DNA of 64,000 bases. Origin: CANKJK01 sp964400405. GTDB lineage: Bacteria > Acidobacteriota > Vicinamibacteria > Vicinamibacterales > UBA2999. The notes under the pieces were generated by a model, which saw only the letters and a program-made list of their open reading frames with translations, made no database searches and was not told where the DNA came from. Position numbers and translations under genes: made by a program. Shown here piece after piece: positions 18,116 through 26,896 of the stretch (position 1 is its first letter; each line of letters opens with the position of its first letter). Location: positions 1-64,000 of the forward strand of contig CAYNUO010000006.1 in NCBI GenBank assembly GCA_964400405.1, read 5' to 3'.

Positions 18116-18417
18116 CTTCCACTCCCGTTCACTCGATCACGGAATCGCACGCAACGTTATCAGCCCGCACGTATGCAGGACGAGAGTCCGGTCGCAAAAA
18201 CATCATCCCATAGGACTCTAGTCGACACAACAGTATAAAAAAGTCACCTGACACAGTTTTCTTCACCATCTGCCAAGCTTCCTGTGCAAGTGCGGGGCCG
18301 ATCCGAACACCGCCGGGGACGGCCCGTCAACAACACGTATCGGATCCAAGGCAACTGCCGGCCAGACGATGAACTAAGTCATTTTAGATCAACGACTTGA
18401 TGGGGGCACTCCCGTCT
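18116..18417. other. Non-coding, AT-richer intergenic region
   Basis: About 300 bases with no supported gene. The stretch 18195-18260 is clearly richer in A and T than its surroundings and includes runs of A. It lies upstream of the reverse polysaccharide operon and downstream of the RNA methyltransferase stop, so it should carry the promoter and leader of the former. No tRNA-like fold or terminator with a U-tract was recognised. Confidence 0.7.
18232..18237 (-). promoter_or_regulatory. Candidate -10 element for the reverse polysaccharide operon
   Basis: On the minus strand this reads TATACT, followed by GTTGTG, within the AT-rich island. It would start transcription about 110 bases before the ATG at 18115. 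No good -35 hexamer is visible at 16-18 bases upstream, so activation by a regulator or another sigma factor is possible. Weak evidence. Confidence 0.3.
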
Positions 18418-19785
18418 TCACCCGACCCGGCCCGGTTCCGCGACCGCCACCGTTTCCACGTCGGCCGTGTGGGGAAACATGTCGATCGGCTGGGCGACCG
18501 AGACCTGGTAACCCCCTCTCTCGACCCGGGCGAGATCCTGCGCGAGGCTCTCCGGGTCACAGGAAACATAGATGAGCAGCGCCGGCCGAAGGCGCCGGAT
18601 GATGTCGTCGAGCACTGCCGCCGAGGCGCCGGAACGCGGGGGGTCGAGAATCACGACGCGGGCGGACGTGGGCGGCACGCGACGCAGCGCCACCTCGACC
18701 GGGGCGGCGATGAACTGACAGCGGCTGGCCGGGATGCCGTTCGCCTGACGACTGGCGACGGCATCCGCCACCGCCCCGCGGTTGGTCTCGATGCCCACCA
18801 CAGACTGTCCCCGGCGCGCGAGCGGGAGGGCGAACAACCCGCCACCGCAATACAGGTCGAGAACCGGCAGGTCCGGCGGTACGCGCGCGAGCACGTCGCG
18901 AACGAGCAGGGTGGCTGCCGCCCCACTCGTCTGGAAGAACGCGGACGGCGACATCAGATACGTCGTGCCGTCGATCGTCTCGGACAGCCGGGCGTCTCCG
19001 GACACGAGCCGCGTCTCGTCGCCGAGGATCAGCGACCCACGGCCCGGATGCACGCTGACGCTGACGGAGACAACGGCGGGGTCAGTCAGCAGCGTACGCT
19101 TCGTGAGCGCGCGGAGCAGTCGACTCGGCGGACCATCCGAGATCAGCGTCACCATGACGCGTCCGGTCGCGTGGCTCACGCGGGCCAGCAGCCCGCGGAG
19201 CCGCAGGTCCGGCCCGGCGGATGCGGCGGCCGCCGCCACACGGAACGCGACGGCGTTTCCCGGCGCGGCGTGCACGGGGCACTCGGTGATGGACAGCAGG
19301 TCCCGCGTGCCGCGTGCGTAGTGACCCATCGTGTGGCCGCGCCGGCGCGCGCCGGGTCTGAAGGCGAAGTGCACCTTCTGCCGGAATCCCCAGGGCTGCA
19401 CGGGATCGACGCCGAGCGTCGGCCGCACGTCGGGCACGGTACGGAGCGTGCGCTGCAGGGCGTCCCGCACGATCGTGCGTTTCAGCCCGAGCTGCCGCGG
19501 GTAGGCGATGTGCTGCCAGGTGCAGCCGCCGCACGGAGCCGCGGCCCCCGGTCCGAAGTGACGGCAGCGCGGCTCTACGCGGTCGGGCGATGGAGAGAGG
19601 ACGTCGAGGAGACGCCCGGAGACGTCGGCGTCGAACGCCTGGCCCAGCCGCGCGCGCACCCGCTCACCAGGGATCGTGAAAGGTACGGCCACGCGCATGC
19701 GGCCGATCCGTCCTTCGCCGTCGCCGTCCGGGCGGACGGCGACGATGTCGATGTCGACCGCGTCGACGGTGCGGCGCACCGGCAC
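18418..19785 (-). CDS. 23S rRNA / tRNA (uracil-5-)-methyltransferase, RlmD/TrmA family
   Basis: About 455 residues from GTG 19785; GTG 19779 is an alternative, and longer in-frame starts run into the FKBP gene. A TRAM-like N-terminal domain is followed by iron-sulfur ligands C74, C85 and C88 (PCGGCTWQHI) and C169 (TECPVH), the 4Fe-4S pattern of the RlmD group. The SAM-binding motif is LDLYCGGGLFALPLA. Motif IV is ILDPPRSG, and the catalytic nucleophile lies in YVSCDPESLAQDL. It should make 5-methyluridine in rRNA or tRNA. The exact target nucleotide cannot be told from sequence alone. It follows the FKBP gene on the same strand. Confidence 0.9.
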   Translation of the reverse strand: MPVRRTVDAVDIDIVAVRPDGDGEGRIGRMRVAVPFTIPGERVRARLGQAFDADVSGRLLDVLSPSPDRVEPRCRHFGPGAAAPCGGCTWQHIAYPRQLGLKRTIVRDALQRTLRTVPDVRPTLGVDPVQPWGFRQKVHFAFRPGARRRGHTMGHYARGTRDLLSITECPVHAAPGNAVAFRVAAAAASAGPDLRLRGLLARVSHATGRVMVTLISDGPPSRLLRALTKRTLLTDPAVVSVSVSVHPGRGSLILGDETRLVSGDARLSETIDGTTYLMSPSAFFQTSGAAATLLVRDVLARVPPDLPVLDLYCGGGLFALPLARRGQSVVGIETNRGAVADAVASRQANGIPASRCQFIAAPVEVALRRVPPTSARVVILDPPRSGASAAVLDDIIRRLRPALLIYVSCDPESLAQDLARVERGGYQVSVAQPIDMFPHTADVETVAVAEPGRVG

Positions 19786-19820
19786 GGGGCTCTGCTTCAG
19801 GAGACGCGGTCTGGCGGGCG

Positions 19821-20270
19821 TCAGCGGACGCCGAGCAGCTCGACGTCGAAGATCAGCGTGGCGTTCGGCGGAATGACGCCGCCCGCGCCGCGCGCACCGT
19901 AGCCCATGCTGGCCGGAATGGTGAGCGTCCGCGTGCCGCCGACCTTCATGCCGGCCACGCCCTCGTCCCATCCCTGAATGACATGTCCCGCACCGAGCGG
20001 GAACGCAAAGGGCTCGTTCCGATCGCGGGAGCTGTCGAACTTCACGCCGTGATGGTCCGGCGCCGCTTCGTCATAGAGCCAGCCCGTGTAGTGGACGGTG
20101 ACTTCCTGTCCTTTGACGGCTTCCGCGCCCGTGCCCTGCCGCGTATCGACACGCTTCAATTCGGTCATTTCTGCCTCGCATCCGCTGCTGGCCATCAACG
20201 CGCATGCGAGCGCGAGGCCGCTGAACCAGGTGTTATTCCTCGCCGATCGCACGGCGCATGGCCTCGTCAT
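19821..20270 (-). CDS. FKBP-type peptidyl-prolyl cis-trans isomerase, exported
   Basis: 149 residues. An N-terminal hydrophobic stretch (GLALACALMASSGC) suggests a signal peptide, possibly of a lipoprotein, although the -3 residue is Ser and the lipobox is weak. A complete FKBP domain follows: VTVHYTGWLYD, FDSSRDRNEPFAFPLGAGHVI, GWDEGVAGMKVGG and PPNATLIFDVELLGV, with the residues that line the proline-binding pocket. It should speed proline isomerisation during folding in the envelope. Its start overlaps the end of the PpiD-like gene by 38 bases, so the two folding factors are likely co-expressed. Confidence 0.93.
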   Translation of the reverse strand: MTRPCAVRSARNNTWFSGLALACALMASSGCEAEMTELKRVDTRQGTGAEAVKGQEVTVHYTGWLYDEAAPDHHGVKFDSSRDRNEPFAFPLGAGHVIQGWDEGVAGMKVGGTRTLTIPASMGYGARGAGGVIPPNATLIFDVELLGVR

Positions 20271-22164
20271 TGACCACGATGGCCATCTTCTGCTTCGCCT
20301 TGTTCAGATATGCGGTGAAGAACTGGCCGCGGCGCTCGTTCTCGTACTCGCGCCGGAACGCGGCCCTGGCGCCGCTGAAATCCGCCGGCGTCACGTCCTG
20401 CCGTTCCGAGACCCGCACGACGACCGACCCGAGCGGCGTGGCGAGCGGGTCGCTCATGCCGCCGGCCGGCAGCGCGAACGCCGCCTTCTCGACCTCCGGC
20501 ACGACGCCGACTTCCGGAATCGCGTTGCCGCGGGCGATGAACTCCGTGTCCTTGACCTCCACGCCTTCCTTCTTCGCGGCGGCGGCGAAGTCCTTCGCGC
20601 CCTTCAGCTTCGCGGCGAGCTCGGCGGCGCGCTTGACGGCCATCTCGGCTGCACGCTCCGTCACGAGGTCGTCCTTCACGCGGGCCTTGACCTCATCGAG
20701 CGTCGGGAGGCGGGGGTCGGCCTTGCCGGAAACGGTGAAGATCACCGGGCCCCGCGGCGTGCCGACGACGGCGCTGATCTCACCGTCCTTCAGACGGAAG
20801 GCCTCCTGGACGGCCTGCGGCGCCGGACCGATGCCGGGGATGGGCTCGTCCTTCGCGAAGAGCCCGGACTCGGTCACCGTGAGACCCGCGGTCTTCGCCA
20901 CGGTATCGAGATCCGCGGGCTTCTTGATCTGGCCTGCGAGGGATTTCGCCTGGTCCGTGACGGCCTGCTGTGATCGCTCGAACTTGAGCTGTTCGGTGAG
21001 TTCGAGCCGGACGTCCGCGAGGGTGCGCGTGGCGCCCGGCTTCTTGTCCGTCAGCTTGATGATGTGGAAGCCATACGGCGTCTTGACCAGGTCGCTGATC
21101 TGCCCGCTCTGCATCTCGAACGCAACGGCCTCGAACTCCGGGACCATGCGGCCGCGGCCGAAGTAGTCGAGGTCGCCGCCGGTCTCCTTGTTGGCGTCAT
21201 CCTCCGAATACTGCTTCGCGAGGGCGGCGAAGTCACCGCCGGCCTTGACCTTCTGCAGCACCTCTTCCGCCTGCTTGCGGACCGCGGCTTCGTCCTTCCC
21301 CTCGGTCCTGAAGAGGATGTGGCTGGCGCGGATCTGCTCGGGCGTGGAGTACTGCGCGAGGTTGTCGTTGTAGAGCTTGACGATGTCCGCCTCGGGCACG
21401 ACGGTGCGCTGACGCGCCTGCGCGAAGTCGACCAGCAGGAAGCGGACCTTGCGCTTCTCGCCGATGCGGTAGTCCTCCTTCTTCGCCTCGAAGCGCGCGG
21501 CGACGTCGGCGTCGGTCACGGTGACCTTGTCGCGGAACGACTGCGACGGAACCGGGAGCACCTGCAGCTTCACCTTTTCGTTGCGGCGCCGGTACTCGCG
21601 CTCCAGCTCGGCATCGGGCACCGTGAGCCATCCCGCGACGGCTGTGCGCAGGCGGTCGATCATCATGCCGTTGCGCAGTTCCCGCTCGTAGTCGGCGGGC
21701 GTCATCGGCGGACGCTGCGAACGGAGCACCTGCGCGTACCGGTTCTGGCCGATGAATACGCCGTTTTCCTGGAACCCGGGGATGGCGAGGATCTGGTGCG
21801 CGACCTCCTCGTCACTGATGGTGATGCCCTGGCGCTCCGCTTCGGCGACCGCGGCCTTCTCGTCGACGAGGCCCTGGAGGATCTGCCGATCGATGCCGAG
21901 CTGCTGAAGCATGCGGTCGTTCAGCTGGTCACCATAGGCGCCCTGGTACGCCTGGAGCTGGATCTGATACCGGCGGCGGAACTCGCCGGCCGTGACCTCG
22001 TGCCCTTCGACGCTGGCGACCACCTCGTTCAGGGTCGTCGGCACCGCGCCGGTCGTGCCGGCGAGGAAATCGGGAATGTAGAAGAGAACGAACGTCAGCA
22101 CGACGAGCGCCAGGCTCCACTTGAGCCAGTTCTTGTGCCGCCGCATCCGGTCGAGCATGGTCAT
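20233..22164 (-). CDS. PpiD/SurA-like periplasmic peptidyl-prolyl isomerase, membrane-anchored
   Basis: 643 residues. One N-terminal membrane helix (about residues 13-33) anchors the protein, as in PpiD. A SurA-like N-terminal chaperone region follows (about 40-200). A parvulin rotamase domain spans about 275-378, with IRASHILFRTEG, GGDFAALAKQYSED and MQSGQISDLVKTPYGFHII. A second, more divergent parvulin-like segment lies near 450-600. The family assists folding of outer-membrane and secreted proteins leaving the Sec channel. The gene is followed by an FKBP gene with an overlap. Start at 22164 or the Met two codons later. Confidence 0.9.
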   Translation of the reverse strand: MTMLDRMRRHKNWLKWSLALVVLTFVLFYIPDFLAGTTGAVPTTLNEVVASVEGHEVTAGEFRRRYQIQLQAYQGAYGDQLNDRMLQQLGIDRQILQGLVDEKAAVAEAERQGITISDEEVAHQILAIPGFQENGVFIGQNRYAQVLRSQRPPMTPADYERELRNGMMIDRLRTAVAGWLTVPDAELEREYRRRNEKVKLQVLPVPSQSFRDKVTVTDADVAARFEAKKEDYRIGEKRKVRFLLVDFAQARQRTVVPEADIVKLYNDNLAQYSTPEQIRASHILFRTEGKDEAAVRKQAEEVLQKVKAGGDFAALAKQYSEDDANKETGGDLDYFGRGRMVPEFEAVAFEMQSGQISDLVKTPYGFHIIKLTDKKPGATRTLADVRLELTEQLKFERSQQAVTDQAKSLAGQIKKPADLDTVAKTAGLTVTESGLFAKDEPIPGIGPAPQAVQEAFRLKDGEISAVVGTPRGPVIFTVSGKADPRLPTLDEVKARVKDDLVTERAAEMAVKRAAELAAKLKGAKDFAAAAKKEGVEVKDTEFIARGNAIPEVGVVPEVEKAAFALPAGGMSDPLATPLGSVVVRVSERQDVTPADFSGARAAFRREYENERRGQFFTAYLNKAKQKMAIVVNDEAMRRAIGEE

Positions 22165-22306
22165 GGGTCAAATCCTTCCGAACAAGCTGTCCTCATCACA
22201 GACGAGGAGAACGGGTGATCGTACGCCAGGCTCTCGACTGCCGCAACCATCCCGGCTGCGGTCCGCGCGCACGCGGATTCGCGCGCCGGGTGGGTCCGAA
22301 CCCCCG

Positions 22307-22315
22307 TGCTATAGT
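22307..22315 (+). promoter_or_regulatory. Extended -10 promoter element for the mreB operon
   Basis: The sequence TGCTATAGT matches the extended -10 pattern TGnTATAnT at five of the six hexamer positions plus the TG. No clear -35 is present, which is usual for extended -10 promoters. Transcription would begin near 22322, leaving a leader of roughly 210 bases before mreB. Confidence 0.45.
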
Positions 22316-22490
22316 CGAACGGCCGGTACCCGGCACCCTGTTTCCCTCCTGAATAACCGGCGGATCGGCCAGACCAGCGAGCCCGCCCGGACCTTCCATG
22401 ACGGCGGCAAGGGCTGCCGAAACGCCTGCGATCGACCGACACGTAGTAGCAGCACGAACCGCCCACCAGGCGGGCCCGGCGGATCTGTCC

Positions 22491-22510
22491 GGACCTGGCG
22501 GCGTAGGTCC
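22491..22510 (+). promoter_or_regulatory. Hairpin with following U-rich tract in the mreB leader (possible attenuator)
   Basis: GGACCT pairs with AGGTCC six bases each side of an 8-base loop, and is followed at once by TGTGTTTT. The structure ends ten bases before the mreB Shine-Dalgarno. It resembles a weak intrinsic terminator placed inside the leader. Whether it ends transcription is not shown by sequence. Confidence 0.3.
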
Positions 22511-22519
22511 TGTGTTTTC

Positions 22520-22525
22520 AAGGAG
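22520..22525 (+). promoter_or_regulatory. Ribosome-binding site deciding the TTG start of mreB
   Basis: AAGGAG lies eight bases before the TTG at 22534. It supports this rare start codon, which gives the standard MreB N-terminus. Confidence 0.75.
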
Positions 22526-22533
22526 ATACGGAT

Positions 22534-23559
22534 TTGGCGCTTGGTTCTCTGTTCGCCCTCTTTTCCAGCGATCTGGCGATCGACCTGGGCACGGCCAACA
22601 CCTGCGTCTACGCGCGCGGGAAGGGCATCGTGGTCAACGAGCCGTCGATCGTGGCCATCAACAAGCTGAACGGCCGGGTCGAAGCCGTGGGCAGGGAAGC
22701 CAAGGAGATGCTGGGCCGGACGCCCGGCAACATCGTGGCGATCAAGCCGATGAAGGACGGCGTCATTGCGGACTTCGAGGTGACCGAGAAGATGCTCACC
22801 TACTTCATCAAGAAGGCCCACAACCGCAACGTCTGGGTCCGGCCCCGTATCGTCATCGGCGTGCCGTCGGAGATCACGCAGGTGGAAAAGCGGGCCGTGA
22901 AGGACAGCGCCTACCGCGCCAAGGCCAGCGAAGTGCACCTCGTCGAGGAGGCCATGGCCGCCGCCATCGGCGCCGGCATGCCGATCACGGAGCCGTCCGG
23001 CAACATGATCGTCGACATCGGAGGCGGCACGACGGACATCGCCGTCATCTCGCTCGCCGGAATCGTCTACAGCAAGGCCGTCCGTGTGGCCGGCAACGAG
23101 ATGGACGAGGCGATCATCCAGTACATCAAGAAGACGTACAACCTGCTCATCGGTGAGCGCACGGCCGAGCACATCAAGATGGAGGTCGGGTCCGCCTATC
23201 CGCTCGACGAACCGCTGACGATGGAGATCAAGGGCCGCCACCTGATCGAGGGCGTGCCGAAGACCATCACCATCACCGATGAGGAAATCCGGGAAGCGCT
23301 CACCGAGACGGTCAATGTGATCGTCGACGCCGTCCGCGTCGCGCTCGAGCGTACGCCGCCGGAGCTGTCCGCCGACATCGTCGACCGGGGCATCGTGCTG
23401 ACCGGCGGCGGGGCGCTGCTCAAGAATCTCGACAAGCGCCTGCGGGAGGAGACCGGGCTGCCGCTGGCGATGGCCGAGGATCCGCTCTCGTCGGTCGTGC
23501 TCGGCGCGGGCAAGATGCTCTCGGACTTCAACCTGCTCCGGAAGATCTCGATCGACTAG
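22534..23559 (+). CDS. mreB: Rod-shape-determining actin homologue MreB
   Basis: 341 residues, the normal MreB length. The start is TTG, chosen because a strong AAGGAG precedes it and the N-terminus then reads ALGSLFALFSSDLAIDLGTAN, containing the first phosphate-binding loop (DLGTANT). The second phosphate loop is VDIGGGTTDIAVISL near residue 154, and LTGGGALLKNLDKRL near residue 290 is the adenosine motif. MreB polymerises beneath the inner membrane and directs lateral wall synthesis through MreC, MreD, RodA and PBP2, all of which follow here. It is the first gene of that operon. Confidence 0.98.
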   Translation: MALGSLFALFSSDLAIDLGTANTCVYARGKGIVVNEPSIVAINKLNGRVEAVGREAKEMLGRTPGNIVAIKPMKDGVIADFEVTEKMLTYFIKKAHNRNVWVRPRIVIGVPSEITQVEKRAVKDSAYRAKASEVHLVEEAMAAAIGAGMPITEPSGNMIVDIGGGTTDIAVISLAGIVYSKAVRVAGNEMDEAIIQYIKKTYNLLIGERTAEHIKMEVGSAYPLDEPLTMEIKGRHLIEGVPKTITITDEEIREALTETVNVIVDAVRVALERTPPELSADIVDRGIVLTGGGALLKNLDKRLREETGLPLAMAEDPLSSVVLGAGKMLSDFNLLRKISID

Positions 23560-23565
23560 ACCCGC

Positions 23566-24408
23566 GTGGCGATTCTGGACCTGCGCCGCCGCAACGGGAC
23601 CCTGTTCGGCGTCCTGACGCTGGTGCACATCCTCGCGATCTCGGCGCAGGTGACGACCAGGAGCGGTCTGCCGCTCATCGCGCAGCTCGCGTTCGGGATC
23701 TTTGCCGACGTTCAGCAGGTCGTCGCCGGCATTTCGCGCGGTTTCGACGGCGCCTGGATGCACTACGTCGACCTGCGCCGCGTCAGGGCCGACAACCAGC
23801 GGCTGATCGGTGAGCTGGGCGAACTGCGCGTGCGGCTCCAGCAGCAGGAGGCGCTGGCGTCCCGCGCCGCCGGGCTCCAGGCCGTGCTCCAGCTCCGGGA
23901 CGCGACGTCGTTCCCCACCTCCGCCGCCTCGATCATCGGCGGCAGTTCGAGCCCTGAGTTCCGCACGGTCACCATCGACCGCGGCCGGGACGCGCAGCTG
24001 GACACCGACATGCCCGTGATAGCGCCGGCCGGGGTCGTCGGCCGGATCATCCGCACGACCGCACGTGCTTCGAAAGTGCAGCTGCTGGTCGACCGCAACG
24101 CCGCAGCGGGTGTGCTGATCGAACGATCCCGCGCGCAGGGGGTCGCCATGGGCCTGGGGGGACCGCTGCTGAGGATGGACTTCGTCGCCGGCTCTGCTGA
24201 CGTCGTTGCCGGGGACCGCGTGCTGACCTCGGGCATCGACGGCATCTATCCCAAGGGGCTGCTCGTGGGTCAGGTGCAGTCGGTCGGGCGGGAGGGCGGG
24301 ACGCTCGGCGACATTACGATTCGCCCCGCCGTTGACTTCAGCCGCATCGAAGACGTCCTCATCATCACCGGCGGCATCGTGCCGCCCGGCGAGGCCGATG
24401 CGCCGTGA
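23566..24408 (+). CDS. mreC: Rod-shape-determining protein MreC
   Basis: 280 residues starting at GTG 23566, six bases after mreB. One N-terminal membrane helix (about 14-32) is followed by a coiled coil (about 60-108). The paired beta-barrel periplasmic domain carries IDRGRDAQLDTDMPVIAPAG, VGRII and VLTSGIDGIYPKGLLVGQV. MreC bridges cytoplasmic MreB and periplasmic PBP2. The stop overlaps the mreD start. Confidence 0.96.
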   Translation: MAILDLRRRNGTLFGVLTLVHILAISAQVTTRSGLPLIAQLAFGIFADVQQVVAGISRGFDGAWMHYVDLRRVRADNQRLIGELGELRVRLQQQEALASRAAGLQAVLQLRDATSFPTSAASIIGGSSSPEFRTVTIDRGRDAQLDTDMPVIAPAGVVGRIIRTTARASKVQLLVDRNAAAGVLIERSRAQGVAMGLGGPLLRMDFVAGSADVVAGDRVLTSGIDGIYPKGLLVGQVQSVGREGGTLGDITIRPAVDFSRIEDVLIITGGIVPPGEADAP

Positions 24409-24911
24409 AGATCGCCGTTGCGGTTCTCGCCGTGCTGATCTCCCTGGTGCTGCAGACCACCCTCAGCGGGCTGACCGTCGGCGGCACGGTGGCGGTGGAC
24501 CTGGTGCTCGTCCTCGTGGTCTATCTGGCTCTGGCCTGGGGCCCGCTCCCGGGGATGCTGGCCGGTTCCCTCGCGGGGGTGCTCCAGGACACGCTCGCCA
24601 GCGGCGTCGTGGGCGTGGGTGGGCTCGCGAAGTCACTGGTCGGGTATCTTGCAGGGGTGGTCGCCCAGCAGTTCATCCTGACGGCCCCCGTGCCGAGGCT
24701 CGTGATCTTCATGGCGGCCACTGTGCTGCACGCGGCGGTTTTCATGGGACTCTACGTGTTGCTGGGACTCCGGACTTTCGGTTCGCCCGTGACGGCCGTG
24801 TCGGTGCAGGCGATCGGCAACGGCCTCGTCGGACTGGCGGTTTTCCTGGTAATCGAACGTGTCCCGGCGCTGATGGAGCGCCGCCGGATGCGCCGGCGGC
24901 CGGCGCGGTAG
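24405..24911 (+). CDS. mreD: Rod-shape-determining protein MreD
   Basis: 168 residues, almost entirely hydrophobic, with five or six membrane helices. This matches MreD in size and topology. The GTG start at 24405 overlaps the mreC stop (GTGA). A basic tail (RRRMRRRPAR) ends the protein. Sequence conservation in MreD is low, so the call rests on topology and on its place between mreC and the PBP2 gene. Confidence 0.9.
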   Translation: MKIAVAVLAVLISLVLQTTLSGLTVGGTVAVDLVLVLVVYLALAWGPLPGMLAGSLAGVLQDTLASGVVGVGGLAKSLVGYLAGVVAQQFILTAPVPRLVIFMAATVLHAAVFMGLYVLLGLRTFGSPVTAVSVQAIGNGLVGLAVFLVIERVPALMERRRMRRRPAR

Positions 24912-24921
24912 GCACAGAGTT

Positions 24922-26892
24922 ATGACGACAGGACCGGGCGAGACGAAGCAGCGTGTCGCGATGCGGCTGACGGCGGTGCAGATCGCCGTCGCCCTCGTGT
25001 TCGGCGCGCTCGCCGTCGGCTTCTGGTACTTCCAGGTCGTCGAGCACGCGCGGTTCGAGGAGCTGGCCGAGAACAACCATCAGCGCCGGCTCGCGCTCCG
25101 TGCTCCGCGCGGCGTGCTGTACGACCGGCACGGCCGCGTCCTCGTCGAGAACCGGGAGTCGTTCTCGATCTCCATCGTGCGCGAGCATAGCCGCGACCTC
25201 GCGCACACGATGACGCTGCTGGCGCGGGTGCTCGACCTCGACCCCGCGCGGGTGCGCGAGACCGTCGACCGGCACCGGCGCGAGCCCGCGTATCAGCCGA
25301 TCGCCATCGTGGACGACGCGTCGCTCGCGCAGGTGGCCGCCGTGACCGCGCGCCGCCTTGACTTTGAACTGCCCGACGTCGTCGTCGAGCGTGTGCCGGC
25401 GCGCCGGTATCCGACCGAAGCACTGGCCGCTCATCTGTTCGGCTACGTGGGTGAGGCCACCGAGGCGCAGGCTGGTGTGCCGAGCGGCGCCATCGTCGGG
25501 CAGTCCGGCATCGAGAAGACCTACAACCGGGATCTGATGGGGACCGATGGCGCGAAGCTGGTCGTCGTCAACAGCGTCGGCCGCGAGATGCGGACGCTGG
25601 ATGAAGTGCCGCCCGTCGGCGGCAAGCGTCTGCAACTGACGATCGACTTCGACGTGCAGAAGGCCGTCGAGGATGCGTTCAAGGCCAGCGGGTTCAACGG
25701 CGCCGCCGTCCTGCTCGATCCGCGTTCGGGCGAGGTGATCTCGTTCGCGAGCGTGCCCGGCTACGACCCGAACGCGTTCGCCTCCGGCATCGACCGCTCC
25801 ACGTGGTCGGCGCTGAACGGCGACCAGCTCAAGCCGCTGCAGAACCGCGCGATTCAGGGCCGCTACTCTCCGGGGTCCGTCTTCAAGATGGCCGTGGCCC
25901 TGGCCGCGCTCGAAGAGAACGTCGTCACGCCGGACCACACGGTCTACTGCTCGGGCGGCGCGAACTTCTACGGCCGCGTGTTCAAGTGTCACAAGAAGGG
26001 CGGACACGGCGCGGTCGACATGCGCCATGCGATCAAGGAATCGTGTGACGTCTACTTCTATACGGTCGGCAACATGCTCGGCGTCGATCGGATCAACAAG
26101 TGGGCGACCCTGCTCGGCCTCGGCGTCAAGAGCGGCATCGACCTGCCGAATGAGGTGCAGGGCCTCGTGCCGTCCACCGAGTGGAAGCGCGAGAAGCTGA
26201 AGGAGAAGTGGTACGCCGGCGAGACGATCTCGGTCTCCATCGGCCAGGGGCAGGTATCCGTCACGCCGGTGTCGCTGGCGGTCTACATGGCGACGCTGGC
26301 CAACGGCGGCACGCGCGTGACGCCGCACGTCGTCCGCGCCGTTGACGACGGCTCCGGCTGGCGGCAGGTCCCTCCGCCCGCGCCGCAGTCCGCCGTGAAG
26401 GTCGACCCGCTCAAGCTTCAGGCGGTCCGTGACGGCATGTGGATGGTCGTCAATGCCGGAGGTACCGGCCGTCGGGCCCGGCTCGAGGGGAAGGACGTCG
26501 CAGGGAAGACCGGCACCGCGCAGGTGATCTCGAACGAAGGGCGCCTGGCGGCGAGCGGGCGGACCACGCGCGACCTGCACGACCACGGCTGGTTTTCGTT
26601 CTTCGCTCCGAGGGACAATCCCGAGATTGCCGGAGTCGTCTTCGTGGAACACGGCTACCACAGCGCGAATGCCGCCCAGATCGCCCATCACGCCCTCGAG
26701 ACCTTCTTTGCCAAGAGGGACGGCAAGCCGTTGCCGCCCCCGCCGACGACCGAGGACATGAACCTGGATCTGTCCGATCCGATGGACCGGAAGAAACCCG
26801 CGCCCGCTCCCGCCGCCGCGCCCACGCGGCAGGCGGGACGGACTGCACCTGCGCCGGCGCCCGCCGAGTCGGTCTCGGCGCGGGCGAACTGA
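24922..26892 (+). CDS. mrdA: Penicillin-binding protein 2 (peptidoglycan transpeptidase of the elongasome)
   Basis: 656 residues. A short cytoplasmic start and one membrane helix (about 14-34) precede the PBP dimerisation domain (LRAPRGVLYDRHGRVLVEN). The transpeptidase domain has the active-site S-x-x-K at 319-322 (SPGSVFK), the SCD form of the S-x-N motif (KESCDVYF) and KTGTAQ near residue 528. It cross-links new peptidoglycan with RodA as glycosyltransferase partner. The last 60 residues are Pro/Ala-rich and probably disordered, making it slightly longer than most relatives. It lies ten bases after mreD and five before rodA. Confidence 0.96.
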   Translation: MTTGPGETKQRVAMRLTAVQIAVALVFGALAVGFWYFQVVEHARFEELAENNHQRRLALRAPRGVLYDRHGRVLVENRESFSISIVREHSRDLAHTMTLLARVLDLDPARVRETVDRHRREPAYQPIAIVDDASLAQVAAVTARRLDFELPDVVVERVPARRYPTEALAAHLFGYVGEATEAQAGVPSGAIVGQSGIEKTYNRDLMGTDGAKLVVVNSVGREMRTLDEVPPVGGKRLQLTIDFDVQKAVEDAFKASGFNGAAVLLDPRSGEVISFASVPGYDPNAFASGIDRSTWSALNGDQLKPLQNRAIQGRYSPGSVFKMAVALAALEENVVTPDHTVYCSGGANFYGRVFKCHKKGGHGAVDMRHAIKESCDVYFYTVGNMLGVDRINKWATLLGLGVKSGIDLPNEVQGLVPSTEWKREKLKEKWYAGETISVSIGQGQVSVTPVSLAVYMATLANGGTRVTPHVVRAVDDGSGWRQVPPPAPQSAVKVDPLKLQAVRDGMWMVVNAGGTGRRARLEGKDVAGKTGTAQVISNEGRLAASGRTTRDLHDHGWFSFFAPRDNPEIAGVVFVEHGYHSANAAQIAHHALETFFAKRDGKPLPPPPTTEDMNLDLSDPMDRKKPAPAPAAAPTRQAGRTAPAPAPAESVSARAN

Positions 26893-26896
26893 TCCC

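Larger units (their letters stand above)
22165..22533. other. Intergenic region between divergent ppiD-like and mreB genes
   Basis: About 370 bases without a supported gene. It holds an extended -10 element toward mreB (22307-22315), a leader of about 210 bases with small hairpins, and the mreB ribosome-binding site. Bases next to 22164 should hold the promoter for the reverse folding-factor cluster, but no clear hexamers were seen there. Confidence 0.7.

Noticed and set aside
18245..18300. Sigma-54 type promoter (TTGGCA-like) on the minus strand
   Set aside because: The GG element is partly present, but the required GC element (TTGC-type) is not at the right spacing.
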